DNA of 64,000 bases, taken from Luscinia megarhynchos (taxonomy: Eukaryota; Chordata; Aves; Passeriformes; Turdidae). Below, one piece after another: positions 50,800 to 62,560 of the stretch. A program made the translations under genes and the position numbers. The stretch covers positions 17,157,502 to 17,221,501 of the forward strand of contig CM067570.1 of assembly GCA_034336665.1 (NCBI GenBank), written 5' to 3'. The notes below the pieces were generated by a model. The model was not told where the DNA came from and did not search any database. It saw nothing but the letters and a program-made list of their open reading frames with translations. The stretch's first letter is position 1, and every line of letters begins with the position of its first letter.

Positions 50800-51685
50800 C
50801 TGCATTTACAAAGTATAGGATGTTGAGGACAATGACTGACTGCCAAGAATTGCAGGGAGGGACTCTACAAGGCTGCATGCCTGGTCAATGTCATGGCAGA
50901 TGAATTTCCCTATGAATAAAGAAAGGCTACACACACTGGAAAAACTCTAAACTTCAAATATGTGCAAATAGGTTCTGAAGTGACAATTTTAATTCAACAG
51001 TAAGAATATACTATAGATCCAAGAAATAATTAGGTCAGTGCTCGTTATCAGTCAAAGCAGCAAATAAACCATTAAGAATTTTTAGGAAGGAATAGAAATA
51101 AAACAGAAGTAAACACTGCCTTTGAATAAATCTATGACTCATCTGCATTTTTATTATTTCTGCAGTTCTGGTCTCTTTTCAGGAGAATAAATGAAAAAAA
51201 AAGGCCAGTAAGGATAATGTATATCAGTGCAAAGGATTGGGTATGAAGACCACTTCAGCTTGAAAAAGCAAACTAAGAGAGAATGCACAGGTCTATCCAT
51301 GAGCAGTCAGGAAAGAGTGAAAGGGCATCCATTACCATAGCATCAGTTGTCCACCAGTTCTCAGAAATGTGGGCAGCAACAAACAAAATCCAGTTCAAGA
51401 AGGAAAGTTTGAGCATGAGTGAGCAAACTTGTGGAACTCACTGCAGAGGTCACAAGGGAGGACTGGGACAACACACAGAGAAGATTTCTGTGGAGTTTAC
51501 TGCAAGAAACATCCAGCTCAGGAAAACCCTGAGCTGAGAACTGTTAGAAGTGGAGGAGTAGATGAGGCAGCAACATTCTGCCTTTGTCTGACTGGACATC
51601 CACTGTCAGAAGTAGGATGCTGGCCTAGATGAACCTTAACCCAGCCCAGTAGGGCTGTTCCTATGTTCTTATGTTGCTGGCTTTA
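50800..51685 (+). mobile_element. long ancient CR1 fragment (CR1-L3-like)
   Basis: About 880 bases are collinear with the 3' end of an old amniote CR1. Landmarks in order are: ggcagatgaatttccctatg; cagtcaaagcagcaaataaa; ctcatctgcatttttattat; ttctgcagttctggtctctt; gaccacttcagcttgaaaaa; acttgtggaactcactgcag; gatgctggcctagatgaacc; cccagtagggctgttcctat; and the terminal gttcttatgttg. The first part is the end of ORF2, the rest the 3' UTR. Frames are broken throughout. The 83-codon frame at 51283-51537 lies inside the element and is not a gene. Confidence 0.92.
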
Positions 51686-54035
51686 CCTCACAGCATGTAG
51701 CTATAGATTTCCAATAGCTGAGTGGAGATAACATAAAGCTATAAACCAGGTAGCTTTGCTGGCACTGACTGTGAAATCTGTCCATTCAGCCCTGTGATGC
51801 TTCTTAAGTGAGCCTTGACACTACCCACACTGGTGTCCCAACAAGTACAAGCAGGTGTGCATGGGAGTGTTTTGGGGTGAGAAGAGGAGGGATAACCCAA
51901 AACTTCACCCCGTGCAGCTGCTCACAAGTGACCAGACTCATTCCCATTTACTCTTGCTGCTGTGGATTAGCATGAACAGAGGCAGGAAAAGGTTTCAGCA
52001 CACACTGGAACATGGCCAAGCAAGAACAGGAGACTGTGAAGAAGAGAAAGTCTTCAGCAGCCCAGGGGGGCATGTCTCAGTAAAAGCCACAGAACCTCTG
52101 GGACAGTCATCGTCAGAATGTGGATTTACCATTGATACAGTTTGCCAAAAAAGCAGCACTGCTGGCTCTTAGCACACACACAGGTGCAGCGCTCCAAGCC
52201 TCACTTCCAAAGCACACAGCCAACTGCTACCTATAAGATCAATAGTTCCAAGCCTCCCTTGCCTCATCAAACCATGCACTGCAAGAATGTCATGTTACTC
52301 CAAGGACTATTTTTTGTAAGAGATACATTTTTAAAGGTAAAATCTTCCTTAAACATTTGCTTATTTTCCCTGTCTTTTCTTCGTCCTAAGCACTCCCTCC
52401 TTTGCATAACTCTAAAGGGATGTTGACTGATAGATAGAGCAATTGCCATTTTAAAATTAACATACCTTGGCACACATGTTCACAGATGCCATGGAGTGCC
52501 TCCTGAATTCACACATCATCTTTGCATGTGTGCTGTGATGCTCCACAAGGATAAAAGGTGGTGAAAAACTGCCCAAGACTCCCTGGGACTCCTCCTGCTC
52601 CTGTGGACTGTGGAAAGAGATAGGGAAGAATTATCACTGCCTTCCAAAGTGGCCAAAAACATATCTTTTATACAGTGATAAACAAACCCCTGCAATTGTA
52701 GCAGGGTAAAGGTCACAGCTGTCCCAAGGCAAGCACTGCAGGATTGCACCCTACATTTGCATTGTCTCTGCTTCTCTCCATTTTTACAGGGGTAGCTCAG
52801 TAAAACTGAGCTTCATATAAACCTTAAGTCATATGCATGTTAAAATACAATAAGTTATATCCATGGTACAAATGTTACTATGAAAACGCATTTGATCATG
52901 TGATTTTGAAGCATTGAGGTTATTTTGTCATTTCTACCTGTTGAGCATGGGGTTTGTCCCCTCTGCAGCACCAGCTAATTCCTTTGGGGACTGAATATAG
53001 TGTTGCCAAAAATTTTAACTACAATAAAAGCTATGTGTCAGAGTAGCTTTTCAAAGGTTCTAAATAAAAACTTATACTTCCCCAAAATCAGAGGAGACCA
53101 GATCCATAGGTAGCCTTTGTTACTATGGTATGCCTTTTCTCTTTGCATACACCTACTATTTCAATACCTTGTCACCCATAACTCACTTCACTTTCTCATA
53201 CGCTACAATTTTCCATATCCAGCACAGACTCTCTCTGGATCCTTTGCTAATGCTTTGAATTAATTTTTAAATTAGTTCCTCCCTGCTTCTTGTTTAAATT
53301 TTAGGTGAGGAAGGAGAGTTGACTGCAGTTAGGACTAAAGACAAGAATAAAAACTTCGTGTGACCATTTGGAACTCTCACCCAATTATCATAATCATACT
53401 TTCTAATTTTTTTTAATAAAACTAAAAATCCATATCTAAACAAAAGCTTTATTCCTCTATCAGAAATGAAACTTTATTCATAGTTATTAACCATTATAGC
53501 AGACATACCCTCTTATATAAATATCTATAAAGTAATGAGTCTTTCCTGGAATAAGATGCATATTAATTAGATCCTACAGCACTTGAGAGACTTTGGTTCA
53601 ATTCCCACCAGTAAGGTCAGGAAATGCATCCACAGTAGTTAGCAGCTAGTTTCAAAATCTCAATGCACCGAGCATGATGGGGTCATTCAGTGGAGCAGAT
53701 ACCCCAAGGGAAGGGTAAAACAAGAGCCAGGGATTATTTCACAGCACTGAACTGGTACACTGCAGGAGTGATGGACTTTCCTTTCAGAACAGAAAAGCTT
53801 ACCAGCACACTGTCCTTGTGGCCCACTCTCATTATGAAGAATGCAGCATGTGAAGCAACTAATTGGATGATATGGGCTGGAAAACGCTAAGGAAATTGTG
53901 TGTGCATGTGTGTGTGTGGTGGGAGACACTAACACAGGAGGACAAAGCTGCCATACCCACACTGACCCTGCACAGGCAGACCCCAGTGCTGGATAGAACG
54001 AGCCCCTGCATTTACTGCCACTGCCTGTTCAACAG
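51686..54035. other. unique intergenic DNA
   Basis: No gene recognised. A TG-rich run lies at about 53900-53920. An exact box-B word (GGTTCAATTCC, 53595-53605) lacks a box A at the right distance and is not called. Confidence 0.5.
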
Positions 54036-54188
54036 GTAGCAGTGATGAAATAACCTCCCACCCCTGCAGGTGCTCAAAAGCAACGTGGATGTGGCACTTG
54101 GGGAGGTGGCTTAGCAAGGAACATGGTGGCTGGGCTAATGGTTGGCATTGACAGTCTTAGAGACCTTTTCCAACCTTAATGATTCTTA
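54036..54188 (+). mobile_element. CR1 3'-end fragment (bird type)
   Basis: The order ggtgctcaaaagcaacgtgg, atgtggcacttggggaggtg, acatggtggctgggctaatg, gttggcattgacagtcttag, agaccttttccaaccttaat and gattctt reproduces the well-known avian CR1 3' end. It finishes with the start of the GATTCTTA/ATTCTATG-type terminal octamer. Divergence is moderate. Only the last 150 bases or so are present, a typical 5' truncation. Confidence 0.93.
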
Positions 54189-54581
54189 GATCTCCATAAG
54201 ACTTTGAAGTTCCAGTGCTGAGCAGGGTAAAATAATGCAAAAAAGCCTTCTACCCACTTGAATTTTAAATACAGAGGATGATTCACTATTATGGAAAGAT
54301 GCATTAAATATCTCATCTTTAACCATGGACTGCTAATGAACCAGGCTCTAAACACTAGCAGACTTTGTCCAGAATATGGATTTTACATGAGAATAGGATT
54401 CTTAGAGCACCTCCATGCTATCCAGAGAGGTTTGTTGGTGCTTTAATATATACTTCTTCTATCAATTGTGACAAAGCAAACAGATAGGAGTATGCTCTGT
54501 AATCTTTGAATCTTTTTCCATTTTGAATTACAGCACATACATGGAGCAGAGGTAAAGTATTTTTATATTAGATTTTAGGAA

Positions 54582-54656
54582 GTTTAAAGAATCAATAATT
54601 TTTTTAAAAAATATATTTAATAATTTTTTTTAAAAGAATCAATCAATTTTTTTTAA
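54582..54656. repeat. AT-rich direct duplication
   Basis: The motif aaagaatcaataattttttt (54586-54605) is followed, after an AT-rich spacer, by a near copy, aaaagaatcaatcaattttt (from 54632). The T-runs and A-runs also let the segment fold on itself. Confidence 0.75.
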
Positions 54657-54897
54657 CGGAAGACAAAATTCTCCTGAGGTACTCAAGGATGCAAAGACTA
54701 GAGAGAAAAATGGCTTATCAGGCTAAAAGCAAAATAATTATTTATGTCAATAGGAAAAATTCTCTGGTAACTTTTCACTAAATAAGTAATTGCCATAGAA
54801 AAAATCCTAAGTGAATCTAAACATCAGATTTAAAATATAAATTTTAAAATAAGATTTTAAACATATCTAAACAAAAGAGAAACACAGGTTGGTCAAA

Positions 54898-55011
54898 CCT
54901 GGATGAGCTCAGTTGGTCAGAGCTAATTACACCAAGATCTGATCTCCATATGGGCCGTTCACTTAAGAGCTGGATGATCCTTCTGGACCAGACCACTCTG
55001 TGACTCTGTAA
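54898..55011 (+). mobile_element. TguSINE1-like tRNA-Ile/CR1 SINE
   Basis: The 5' part reads gatgagctcagttggtcaga gctaattacaccaag, then atctgatctccatatgggcc: a tRNA-Ile-like gene head with box A (gagctcagttgg) intact. Short losses lie in the anticodon-arm region and across box B, leaving only tgatctcc. The 3' part (gttcacttaagagctggatg atccttctgga) and the end cactctgtgactctgta are a CR1-type tail with an octamer repeat. This chimaera is the architecture of TguSINE1, a passerine SINE mobilised by CR1. It is the best taxonomic marker in the window. The copy is diverged and its pol III promoter is probably dead. Confidence 0.82.
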
Positions 55012-55033
55012 AATCTTGATGCTAGTGGAGTTT

Positions 55034-55184
55034 GAACATTTTTGGAGGTTGCTCACAGAGCTGGGGAGCCATCATCTTTGGAAATACTCAGAGCACAACT
55101 GGGCAACCTTCTAGGTGAGCAGAAGGGAGGGCTGTGGCTCCCAGAGATTTGCCAGCCTGAGCCATTCTGGGATACTGTGAATTA
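55034..55184 (+). mobile_element. CR1 3'-end fragment (bird type)
   Basis: The order is: tttttggaggttgctcacag; gagccatcatctttggaaat; actcagagcacaactgggca; accttctaggtgagcagaag; then gccagcctgagccattctgg and gatactgtga. This follows the CR1 3' end ('agaggttg...tccatccttggagatactcaaa...ctggacacggtcctgggcaacctgctctag...ccattctgtgattctgtga'). The middle is diverged. It sits 22 bases downstream of the SINE, same strand. Confidence 0.83.
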
Positions 55185-55839
55185 CAGCCCACCTGAAAGA
55201 TTCCTCCCCAGCACTTGCACAAAGATTTCTCTTCCTTCAGGATGTAAGTTGATTGCAGCACAGAAGCACAGAGCCTTTTCCACACCTTTACTGCCATCAC
55301 AGACATCCCATGATACTTTAAGGGTGATCCCCTTTACCTGAGCACATTTTCCCTGCTACAGTCAAAGAGGAAAGTTACCCCAGCTTGTGCTTATGCATAA
55401 GAATATAAGAGCTCTTGATTACACTGAGTCTCTGGCTGTGAATCACAAGGAAGATTTTCAGTGCCCAGCAGTTAAAGGTGTTAACTATGACATTTCTGAA
55501 GTTCTATTTTTATATGTGCACAGAAAAACAAATGAAACAAAACACTCCTTTATAACTGCTCTTTATGATAGTATTTGTCCAACTACAGCTTTGATGATAC
55601 CACTGCATGCTGCAGCATCTTCTTAGAGCTTCAGTTTTGTCAGCTGCATGTATTAAGTTCTCAGAAGTAGACTTCTTTATCAGGATTTTTATTCTTAATG
55701 AGAAAATAATCTACAAGCAGCATTCTTACATCTCCCATAACCTCCTTGCTGTTAAAAGGTTTGTTTAAAATTTACTTCTCAGAACAAAGCACAATTCATA
55801 TCTGGTTATTGTCCTAATGAAATCTATTTCTCCTCCTTA
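55185..55839. other. unique intergenic DNA
   Basis: No gene recognised. A 99-codon plus frame (55042-55341) lies mostly in the CR1 fragment. Confidence 0.5.
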
Positions 55840-56430
55840 CAGAGCTCTTCACTGAGATGCTAAAAATTAACTCACTTGAGTTATAAATATGGTGTGAATT
55901 AATAGTCAGCATTGTTTGGGAGGTTTTTTAATTGGCCTGCAGGGAGGCCTTCTGTATGTATTAAACAGATCATGTGTCTGCCTTGCAACTAAACCACCTT
56001 TACATTTCCTTTGCACACATTAAACTCAAAGCTGTTTAATGTTTTCTTCGAAGTATTTGGGTTTATTGTTCACACTAGGAAATGACCATTACGTTAATCA
56101 GAGCAAAACAAGGTTAGTGATTAGTCCTTAGTGATGTCATTCCAGAGTGACAATGCCCCACAAATAAATAGATCTGGCTGTTCTTCTTATTTTTATTTAT
56201 AAATTCTGTTTCATAACAGCAGTGAGATGCTCCAGGCCATGCACTTCTTGGGGATTATTGCACTTGTCAGGTGTTTAAAATCACTCAGTCCTCTGCCTGT
56301 GCCTTATAATACCACTGGAGGTATATAATCACACTGCCTGGAGTGTCTTAATGTTTTATTATGACATATCTAACTTTCGAAATAAATTATTTATTTGGAA
56401 GCTTGGAGGTGTCATAATGATATCCAATCA
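55840..56430. promoter_or_regulatory. candidate non-coding regulatory block
   Basis: Unique complex sequence with a CRE-like half (tgatgtca, about 56133-56140), many TTTAT/ATTTA and TAAT cores, and no open frame. It has the texture of a conserved non-coding element; no comparison was possible. Confidence 0.25.
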
Positions 56431-57649
56431 GTAGCTAAGAAATAAATAGGAAATCAGGAGAACACATCAGAAAAAGACAGAGGGTAGAAGAAATGCCAGC
56501 TCATCAGTCATGCCAGGCCAAAACAAAGTGTGTGCACAGCTATAGACAGAGATGTGTGTCCACAACCAGTAGATTTCTGTTTGTGCAAAGACCTGTATCT
56601 GGTGAGAATCACACAATTTGTGCACTTACATGTCCCTGTCTGATTGCTGATATAAACCATGGAGCAACTCCATCAAGTTAATATCACAAATTGAAAACAT
56701 AAGTGGGCAAAACAGATGTTAATAACTAGACCTCCTATTAAATAAGAATTTAGAACATTCTGGACTCAGCCAGTTAAGTCATTCCATATTCAAGAACCAG
56801 ATTCTGTGTATCATGGAAGGGAAGCCTAGCTACATCAGTTGACATTACAAATTGCATATCACATCATTATCATTACAATCACTAAGCTACACACATTATT
56901 TAAAACTGAAGGCTAAAAGCAAAACAGAATTAAACAATGTCATTTTCTAAAAAAAACACCCCAAAACCCAAACAAACTAACAAATCAATTATACAACAAC
57001 TAGAGAAATTTAATACTCTGGGGTTTAAATTTTTAAATTAAATTCCAATTTGTAAATTATTATGTGGAAATAAGGAACTTACTTAGGCAATTCTGCTAAA
57101 TAACAGTGCAAACCCTGCAGGGGACCAAATTATCTTTCAGTGAGGGAATATGAAAAGTTTTTTGGAAAGGGGCCAGTTTTAGGTAGGGGGTGTTTAAAGC
57201 CTTGGGAGTTACTGTAGCAATAGAAAAGATTAATAATTTGCACATGTGAGACTCCTGGCAGGCAGGACGCAGCTGTAAAGAATTAACCCCTCCTGAGAGA
57301 CATAAAAACGTGGAGCAGCTGAGAAGAAAAGGGTGAGGGGAGAATGCCAAAGTATGTAGAGTACAGATGTCCTAGAAGAGGAAAAATATGTAAAGTAGGG
57401 TTGAACAATGTACTGAGATTGTATTATTATTTGGGAGGAAAGGGAATCTTCTTGGCAAATTGTGGGTGTATGGGAAAAAATGAAATACCAGTAGAAGACA
57501 AAACTAATTCTCTCATTACTGCCTGAAAATGCACATAATTGGAATAAACCCCTGCAAGCTTCCAAGGCCTGGTTGAAAGGATACTCTCCAAGTGATCTGG
57601 CCCGAAACTAGAGCAGGCTGCTTTGTTTTGGTGCTCATGCATGCCTGCC
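56431..57649. other. unique intergenic DNA
   Basis: No gene or confident repeat recognised. A minus-strand frame of 111 codons (57230-57565) overlaps a plus-strand frame and has no recognisable domain. Confidence 0.5.
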
Positions 57650-57925
57650 CTGCTCGGTGCTGACTGCTCCGTTCCCGTGTGCGGCTGACGGGAGATGCTG
57701 GAGGGGTGAGGGAGCTCTCACACAGGCACCGAGCAAGCCAAGCACATCTGGCCTGAAGCATCGTGTGGCTCTGGTCTGGAGCTGCAGAAACACAGCTCCC
57801 AGTATTTGCTCTTCCTGGCTGCCTACCAGAACAATTTCTCTTGTGAGGGTCCAATTTTGCAGCTGCTCAGCTCGGCAGAACCGCCAGGAAATTCAGCGGG
57901 GCAGCAGCATGGGTGCACTCGAGCT
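57650..57925. promoter_or_regulatory. CpG-enriched GC-rich block
   Basis: About eleven CpGs over roughly 275 GC-richer bases, concentrated at both ends of the block. Frames on both strands (57516-57854 minus, 57657-57935 plus) are open together. It is below the density of the 34.6 kb block. No repeat recognised. Confidence 0.28.
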
Positions 57926-60406
57926 CAGAGGATAACTCTGAAAGAGTCTGCTGGAAGGGCAAAGCAATCCAATTCTTAGGTTGTGTTAGAAACCTGAGAC
58001 TATCACCCTTCAAAAGGAGAAATCAGGCTTTAGAGCAGTGAAATAGGTAACCCTTCTGCTGATTTCTGTTGCTAAGTACTTTTTAATTTTCTCTTTGGAA
58101 AAACAAACTGGTCAAGAGAATGTTGGAAGTGATCATTAGCTGAGAGAAACAATGGAGAAGTTTATTCAGATTAAGTCACAGAAAGCAGCATCCTTTTATA
58201 TTAAGTGAAATAAATGGCCTTGAAAGTACTATATCTTTAAATGTTACACGGATTATCTAGAACCCAGATGATGGATTTATTTTCTTTTTTCTCCATTTCA
58301 TAAGGATTTCATAAGGATATATATAAACAGATTACTTAGGTTTATTGCATTTAGATTTAAAAACAAGGCCCAAATTCTTATGTGAGCTGAAGTGGATTCT
58401 ATTTTAAAAAGAGGAAACTAGAAAGAATACACTTTTAACATAGTAAGTGTTTCAGAACAGTACTTTTCAAGTTAGTACATTCAAAGGGTTCTTTGGAGGC
58501 CTCAGGGGATACAGAACCAATAGGTTCAGGAGATTAATATCCCTCCTTGCTTCCCATTCTTGTTCTCCAACAAATAGAGTATACTACAGCTACTCAAGCA
58601 TCTACTGGTCCCTCAGATTTCACGACTGTCCTCTCCCTCTTGTCTTCCCACAGCTCCAAGCATGTTAGCTGGGCACTAGGGAAAGGTGAGGCACACAGCT
58701 GCAGGGAGTGCTTTGGAAGTGCTGTCAAGCAGGAACTGCACTGTAATGCATCCATATACTGTAAATTTTAACCTGCTCCTGTAAATAATCTGATTTTCCT
58801 CAGATGTTCTAGCTCTCAGGGTTACCTGTCACACACACCCATTAGGTCACCAGCTCCCACCAACACTTCTATCCTGAAGCTACAATGAGGTCTGGCAGAT
58901 TCCTTTTATGTGTTCCATGTTTCACATGGTCTTTTATTCCCATGTATTTAGCAGTGCATGTAAAACTTCGTCTTACTCCCTGCACCTTGCCTTTCTCTGT
59001 AGAAGCACATGTGACCTACCCTGCTTCTTTTCATTTAAAAGGATTTGCAGACATCCTGATTCCTCACATCACTTCTTTCTTTCCTCCATCCAGTAACTTC
59101 TCCTTTTCTAGCACAGAAAGCCAAAAAATCTTGATGGGGTCACCTTCACTTTTGTTAAGACTCAGTTTTCCACAAGTCCACCTCCAAAATACCAATCCCT
59201 CTTTAAATGGCAACTTCTGCCACGGATCCCACTATGGACTAAGTTATTGGGGCTGCTGCAGATGAAGTCTATGCAATGCAGATACAGAAAATTTCAAGTT
59301 GACTGTATTTGAACTGGAGAAATACTCTTGTGACAGAATACATGTACAGCTGAACTGCATACTAATTTTTGCATTGTACCCACCCTTGCTATGAGACTAT
59401 ATTAGGTTCTAAACAGATGTCCATAAATCATCCTAAATAAGAAAAATATTTTGGACTCATTTACCTTAAACTCAGCAATCACCTAGAATACTTCCATCAG
59501 CTTCTGTCTGCAGGATAAAAAATCTTATACAGGCTTTGGAACTGAATCACTTGCTCAACTATGTAAGTCAGTATCATTGTCCCACCACCTCTATAAACTA
59601 AAAGCCAGACTAATTCCACAAAAAAATAACTCAAACCTTGGTTTTACTGTACATCTATTTAAAACATGCTGAGTGTTTTTATATCCTTTGAGTTGACTAC
59701 ACATTTATCAGCCAAAGCATACAGTGTATGCTGTGAAATATACAGACACAAACATACATACATGTCAGCAAAACTGAGAGTCAGGCATTACTACAAGTAA
59801 AATTGGTGCTTTATTGTAAACCCCTACTTAAACTTATTCTTAATTCACTGGGCTTCAATCAAATGATCTGAAACTCCTCAAGCCTGTTAAAATTTCAGTC
59901 CCATATTTCAGAAAGTTTCAGCTGAAATAATTTGTTTCCTGGGAAGAGGTATCTTTGTTTGAATAAAATTTCCCAAAAACCACATTTAAACATAAATGAC
60001 TTAAACAAATAAATACAAACCAAATTCTTCATTTAGTAAATAAATACGTAAAATTCATAAATTGCAGCTGCAGAGACACCAATGGTTTCCTTAACTCAGC
60101 AAGCTGGCATATCTTTCCAGCCCCCAACAACCATTCAAAGACTTCCTAAACTAAAAACCCCACAAATATTTTTCACAATTTCTGGGATTTTTTTTCTTTT
60201 CTTCTCTGAATTAATGCAAGTTTCTTTAAATCCATTGTGTTTTTTGCCTCTGTATATTCCATAGCAGTGAGTTGTGATAACATGCCTTATACAAAGGTAA
60301 TTCTCTGTTCTTTGCTTGCTTTACCTCTGTGCCAGAACGATTTCCTTGTGTGCATCCTTATTCCTGTACTGTGAACAAACCCTGGTTTATGCCTCTTCCC
60401 AGACTT
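57926..60406. other. unique intergenic DNA
   Basis: No gene recognised. A 126-codon plus frame (58885-59265) lacks recognisable domains. A small tandem duplication at 58295-58318 is listed separately. Confidence 0.5.
58295..58318. repeat. 11-bp tandem duplication
   Basis: The unit atttcataagg occurs twice in direct tandem (58295-58305 and 58306-58316), followed by a partial third start. Confidence 0.9.
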
Positions 60407-60428
60407 ATATATAGCAGCTGCTATATAT
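60407..60428. repeat. 22-bp perfect palindrome centred on CAGCTG
   Basis: The 11-base arm atatatagcag at 60407-60417 is directly followed by its exact reverse complement, ctgctatatat, at 60418-60428. The centre is an E-box-type CAGCTG. With no loop it could extrude only as a cruciform; as a protein site it would be a symmetric bHLH-type motif. Confidence 0.9.
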
Positions 60429-61479
60429 GTGTGTGTCTGTTTGCAAAAACTGTGTATCTCCTATTGGTATAACAACACCCAGGGCACCATTGCAGATACA
60501 CAGCTCCATCCATTAGCACCAAAATCTCTTCAAAATGTGAGCACCATGCATATTTCAGATTTGTGGGAGAAAAAAGCAATTCAGACAACCACGAATTTCA
60601 AATAATTTGTGCCACAAAATACAATGACAGGATAGCCACCCTGAGTGTAGGGGGGAAAAAAGTGACCTTTTTCTGCTCAGCATTCAGCAAACCATTCAGA
60701 TCTTGAAAAATGCTACAACAAAACACTATATAAAGATGTTTAGGAATACTTTCTTCCAGATATTGACTGCAACACTCCAAAATCTCTGTGCATGCTTATG
60801 CCAAAAGACTGACGTGATTTTCACATCAATCTTATCCATACAGACTTGAGATCCAAAACACAAAAACATATTTCATTATCAAACTAACAGAAAACTGCAA
60901 ATTAAGTACCTTTAAAACTGCTCAGTCAGGTAGTAGAAAGGTGCTATGCTTGCAAAGGTTTCCACATAGACATTTTAATTGCATTAAATTGTGACTGAGA
61001 AATGAGGCTGGCCCTGCAGTGCATATATTATGTAAATACAAACCATCTAAACATAAAATTATAAAAATAATGGAAATAAAGTAATTTTTTTATTTTGCAC
61101 CTAGGAGTGGTTCCTTTTTGAACTATGTAATAAAAGATTAATTTAAAAAAATTTAAAAATAACAAAACCACTTTGGAAACAAGTAAAAAAAGTGTAAGGA
61201 ACAATTTAACACCCTCTCGAAGAAGAAACCAGGCCATACACTAAAGATAAGTAAGTGAAGAGATACTGTCTTAGCAAAGATGAAAATAAGCATATGCTGA
61301 AATATTTCTTGGAACAGGGTCTGGAGGCCCTAACACATGTCTTCTTGCAATTCTGATATTTTTAAGTCATTTCTGAATAAAATCTGCCTGGATGTTTCAA
61401 GAAAAAATGAAAAAAAAAAAAAAAAGAAAAAGGAGCAAATGTCAGTTTCTGTGAATGCAAAAAAGCAATTAATAGCAAT
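60429..61479. other. AT-rich unique DNA
   Basis: No gene or known repeat recognised. An A16 tract lies at 61410-61425. Confidence 0.5.
61410..61425 (+). repeat. (A)16 tract
   Basis: Uninterrupted run of 16 A in an A-rich neighbourhood; no retroposon recognised. Confidence 0.93.
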
Positions 61480-62560
61480 ACACCCAGAGTGTAATTTAAT
61501 GGAAAATAATTAGTTTCTATTGATATGCATTTTTTAATAAAAGCTGTAGTACTTGTTTGTTGAAAGAGAAATATTTTATGCTTTGTACCTGAAATCCATT
61601 TCCTGCCAATGTATTTTCTCTCTGTAATATTGCAGGAGATGTTCTGTGAAACACCTTCTCTCTTTAAACCTTGATAAAATTCTTGACTACGTCAAATGTA
61701 ATAAGTTTTAGACAAATGACTGTCATCTCCTTGAGCTGGAGAGTTTGAAGAGAGCACAGCAAGTGTTTATTTGCATTTAGCACATGCATCAGTGTGGTGT
61801 GTGTGAGGAGCTCTGGTACAGCTATTTTACAGCCAGTGTGAAGAGACTTTTTTCTATGTCATGTTAAAAGACTGTAAACCTTGGTGATGTCTGTCTTTTG
61901 CAATTTAACTCATTCTAATTGTTCTACAAAGAGTTCTTTTGACTTAGTAACTTCTTCAAGCCACTCTTTTCAAAAGACATATGGAAAACCCCACTCTCAT
62001 GATTATTAATAATGTAGCTACTATGAGAAATTCTCAGAGTAGCAAGGAAAAAAAGCCCATAGAGACAGAACTTAATTTTATAGTGGTTGGTAGTGCTTAG
62101 TTTCATTTTCTTAAATGTTCTAGTCATTGAATAAAGAAATAATTTGAAAAGGAAATAGCATCTACAGTATTTGAACTTGCCTTTAGCATAAAATGTTTTA
62201 ATGTTTTGAGTCTATCTTTGACAACTGAAACAGACTTTACTGAATACTGGTAAGAGTTCACTTTGTAATAGAAAAGTAGTCACTCCCTGTGATCACTGTG
62301 TCTTTTTAGTATGCAGCCCAGAGGATTCAGAAAAAGATTACATTTACAATAATTAACATATATGTAAATGGAGATCATGGCTATGAATGATAAATTTTCA
62401 TAGCAATTTAAACCTTGTTCAAATTAATCAACCATACAGACACTTGATTAATGAAAGGCAGCGTCACTTTAAAATGCAACATGTTAATACATATTACTGT
62501 TATCGCTGATCAAAGAATCTTTAAACATAAACCAATTAAAACAAAGTTCAATCTACATTT
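61480..62560. promoter_or_regulatory. candidate non-coding regulatory blocks
   Basis: Two unique complex stretches (about 61480-61860 and 62170-62560) carry many TAAT/ATTA cores, and an octamer ATTTGCAT near 61770 in the first. The second has paired ATTAAT/ATTAATC words around 62425-62450. Neither has an open frame of note. The regulatory reading is inference. Confidence 0.23.

Noticed and set aside
51283..51537. Open frame as a small protein gene
   Set aside because: Lies wholly inside the CR1 3' UTR region, so it is a by-product of the retroposon.
53595..53605. Exact box-B word GGTTCAATTCC as a tRNA or SINE
   Set aside because: No box A at the expected distance upstream and no foldable cloverleaf.
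54898..54960. Functional tRNA-Ile gene
   Set aside because: The anticodon-arm region and box B carry deletions, and the sequence runs straight into a CR1-type tail; it is a SINE head.
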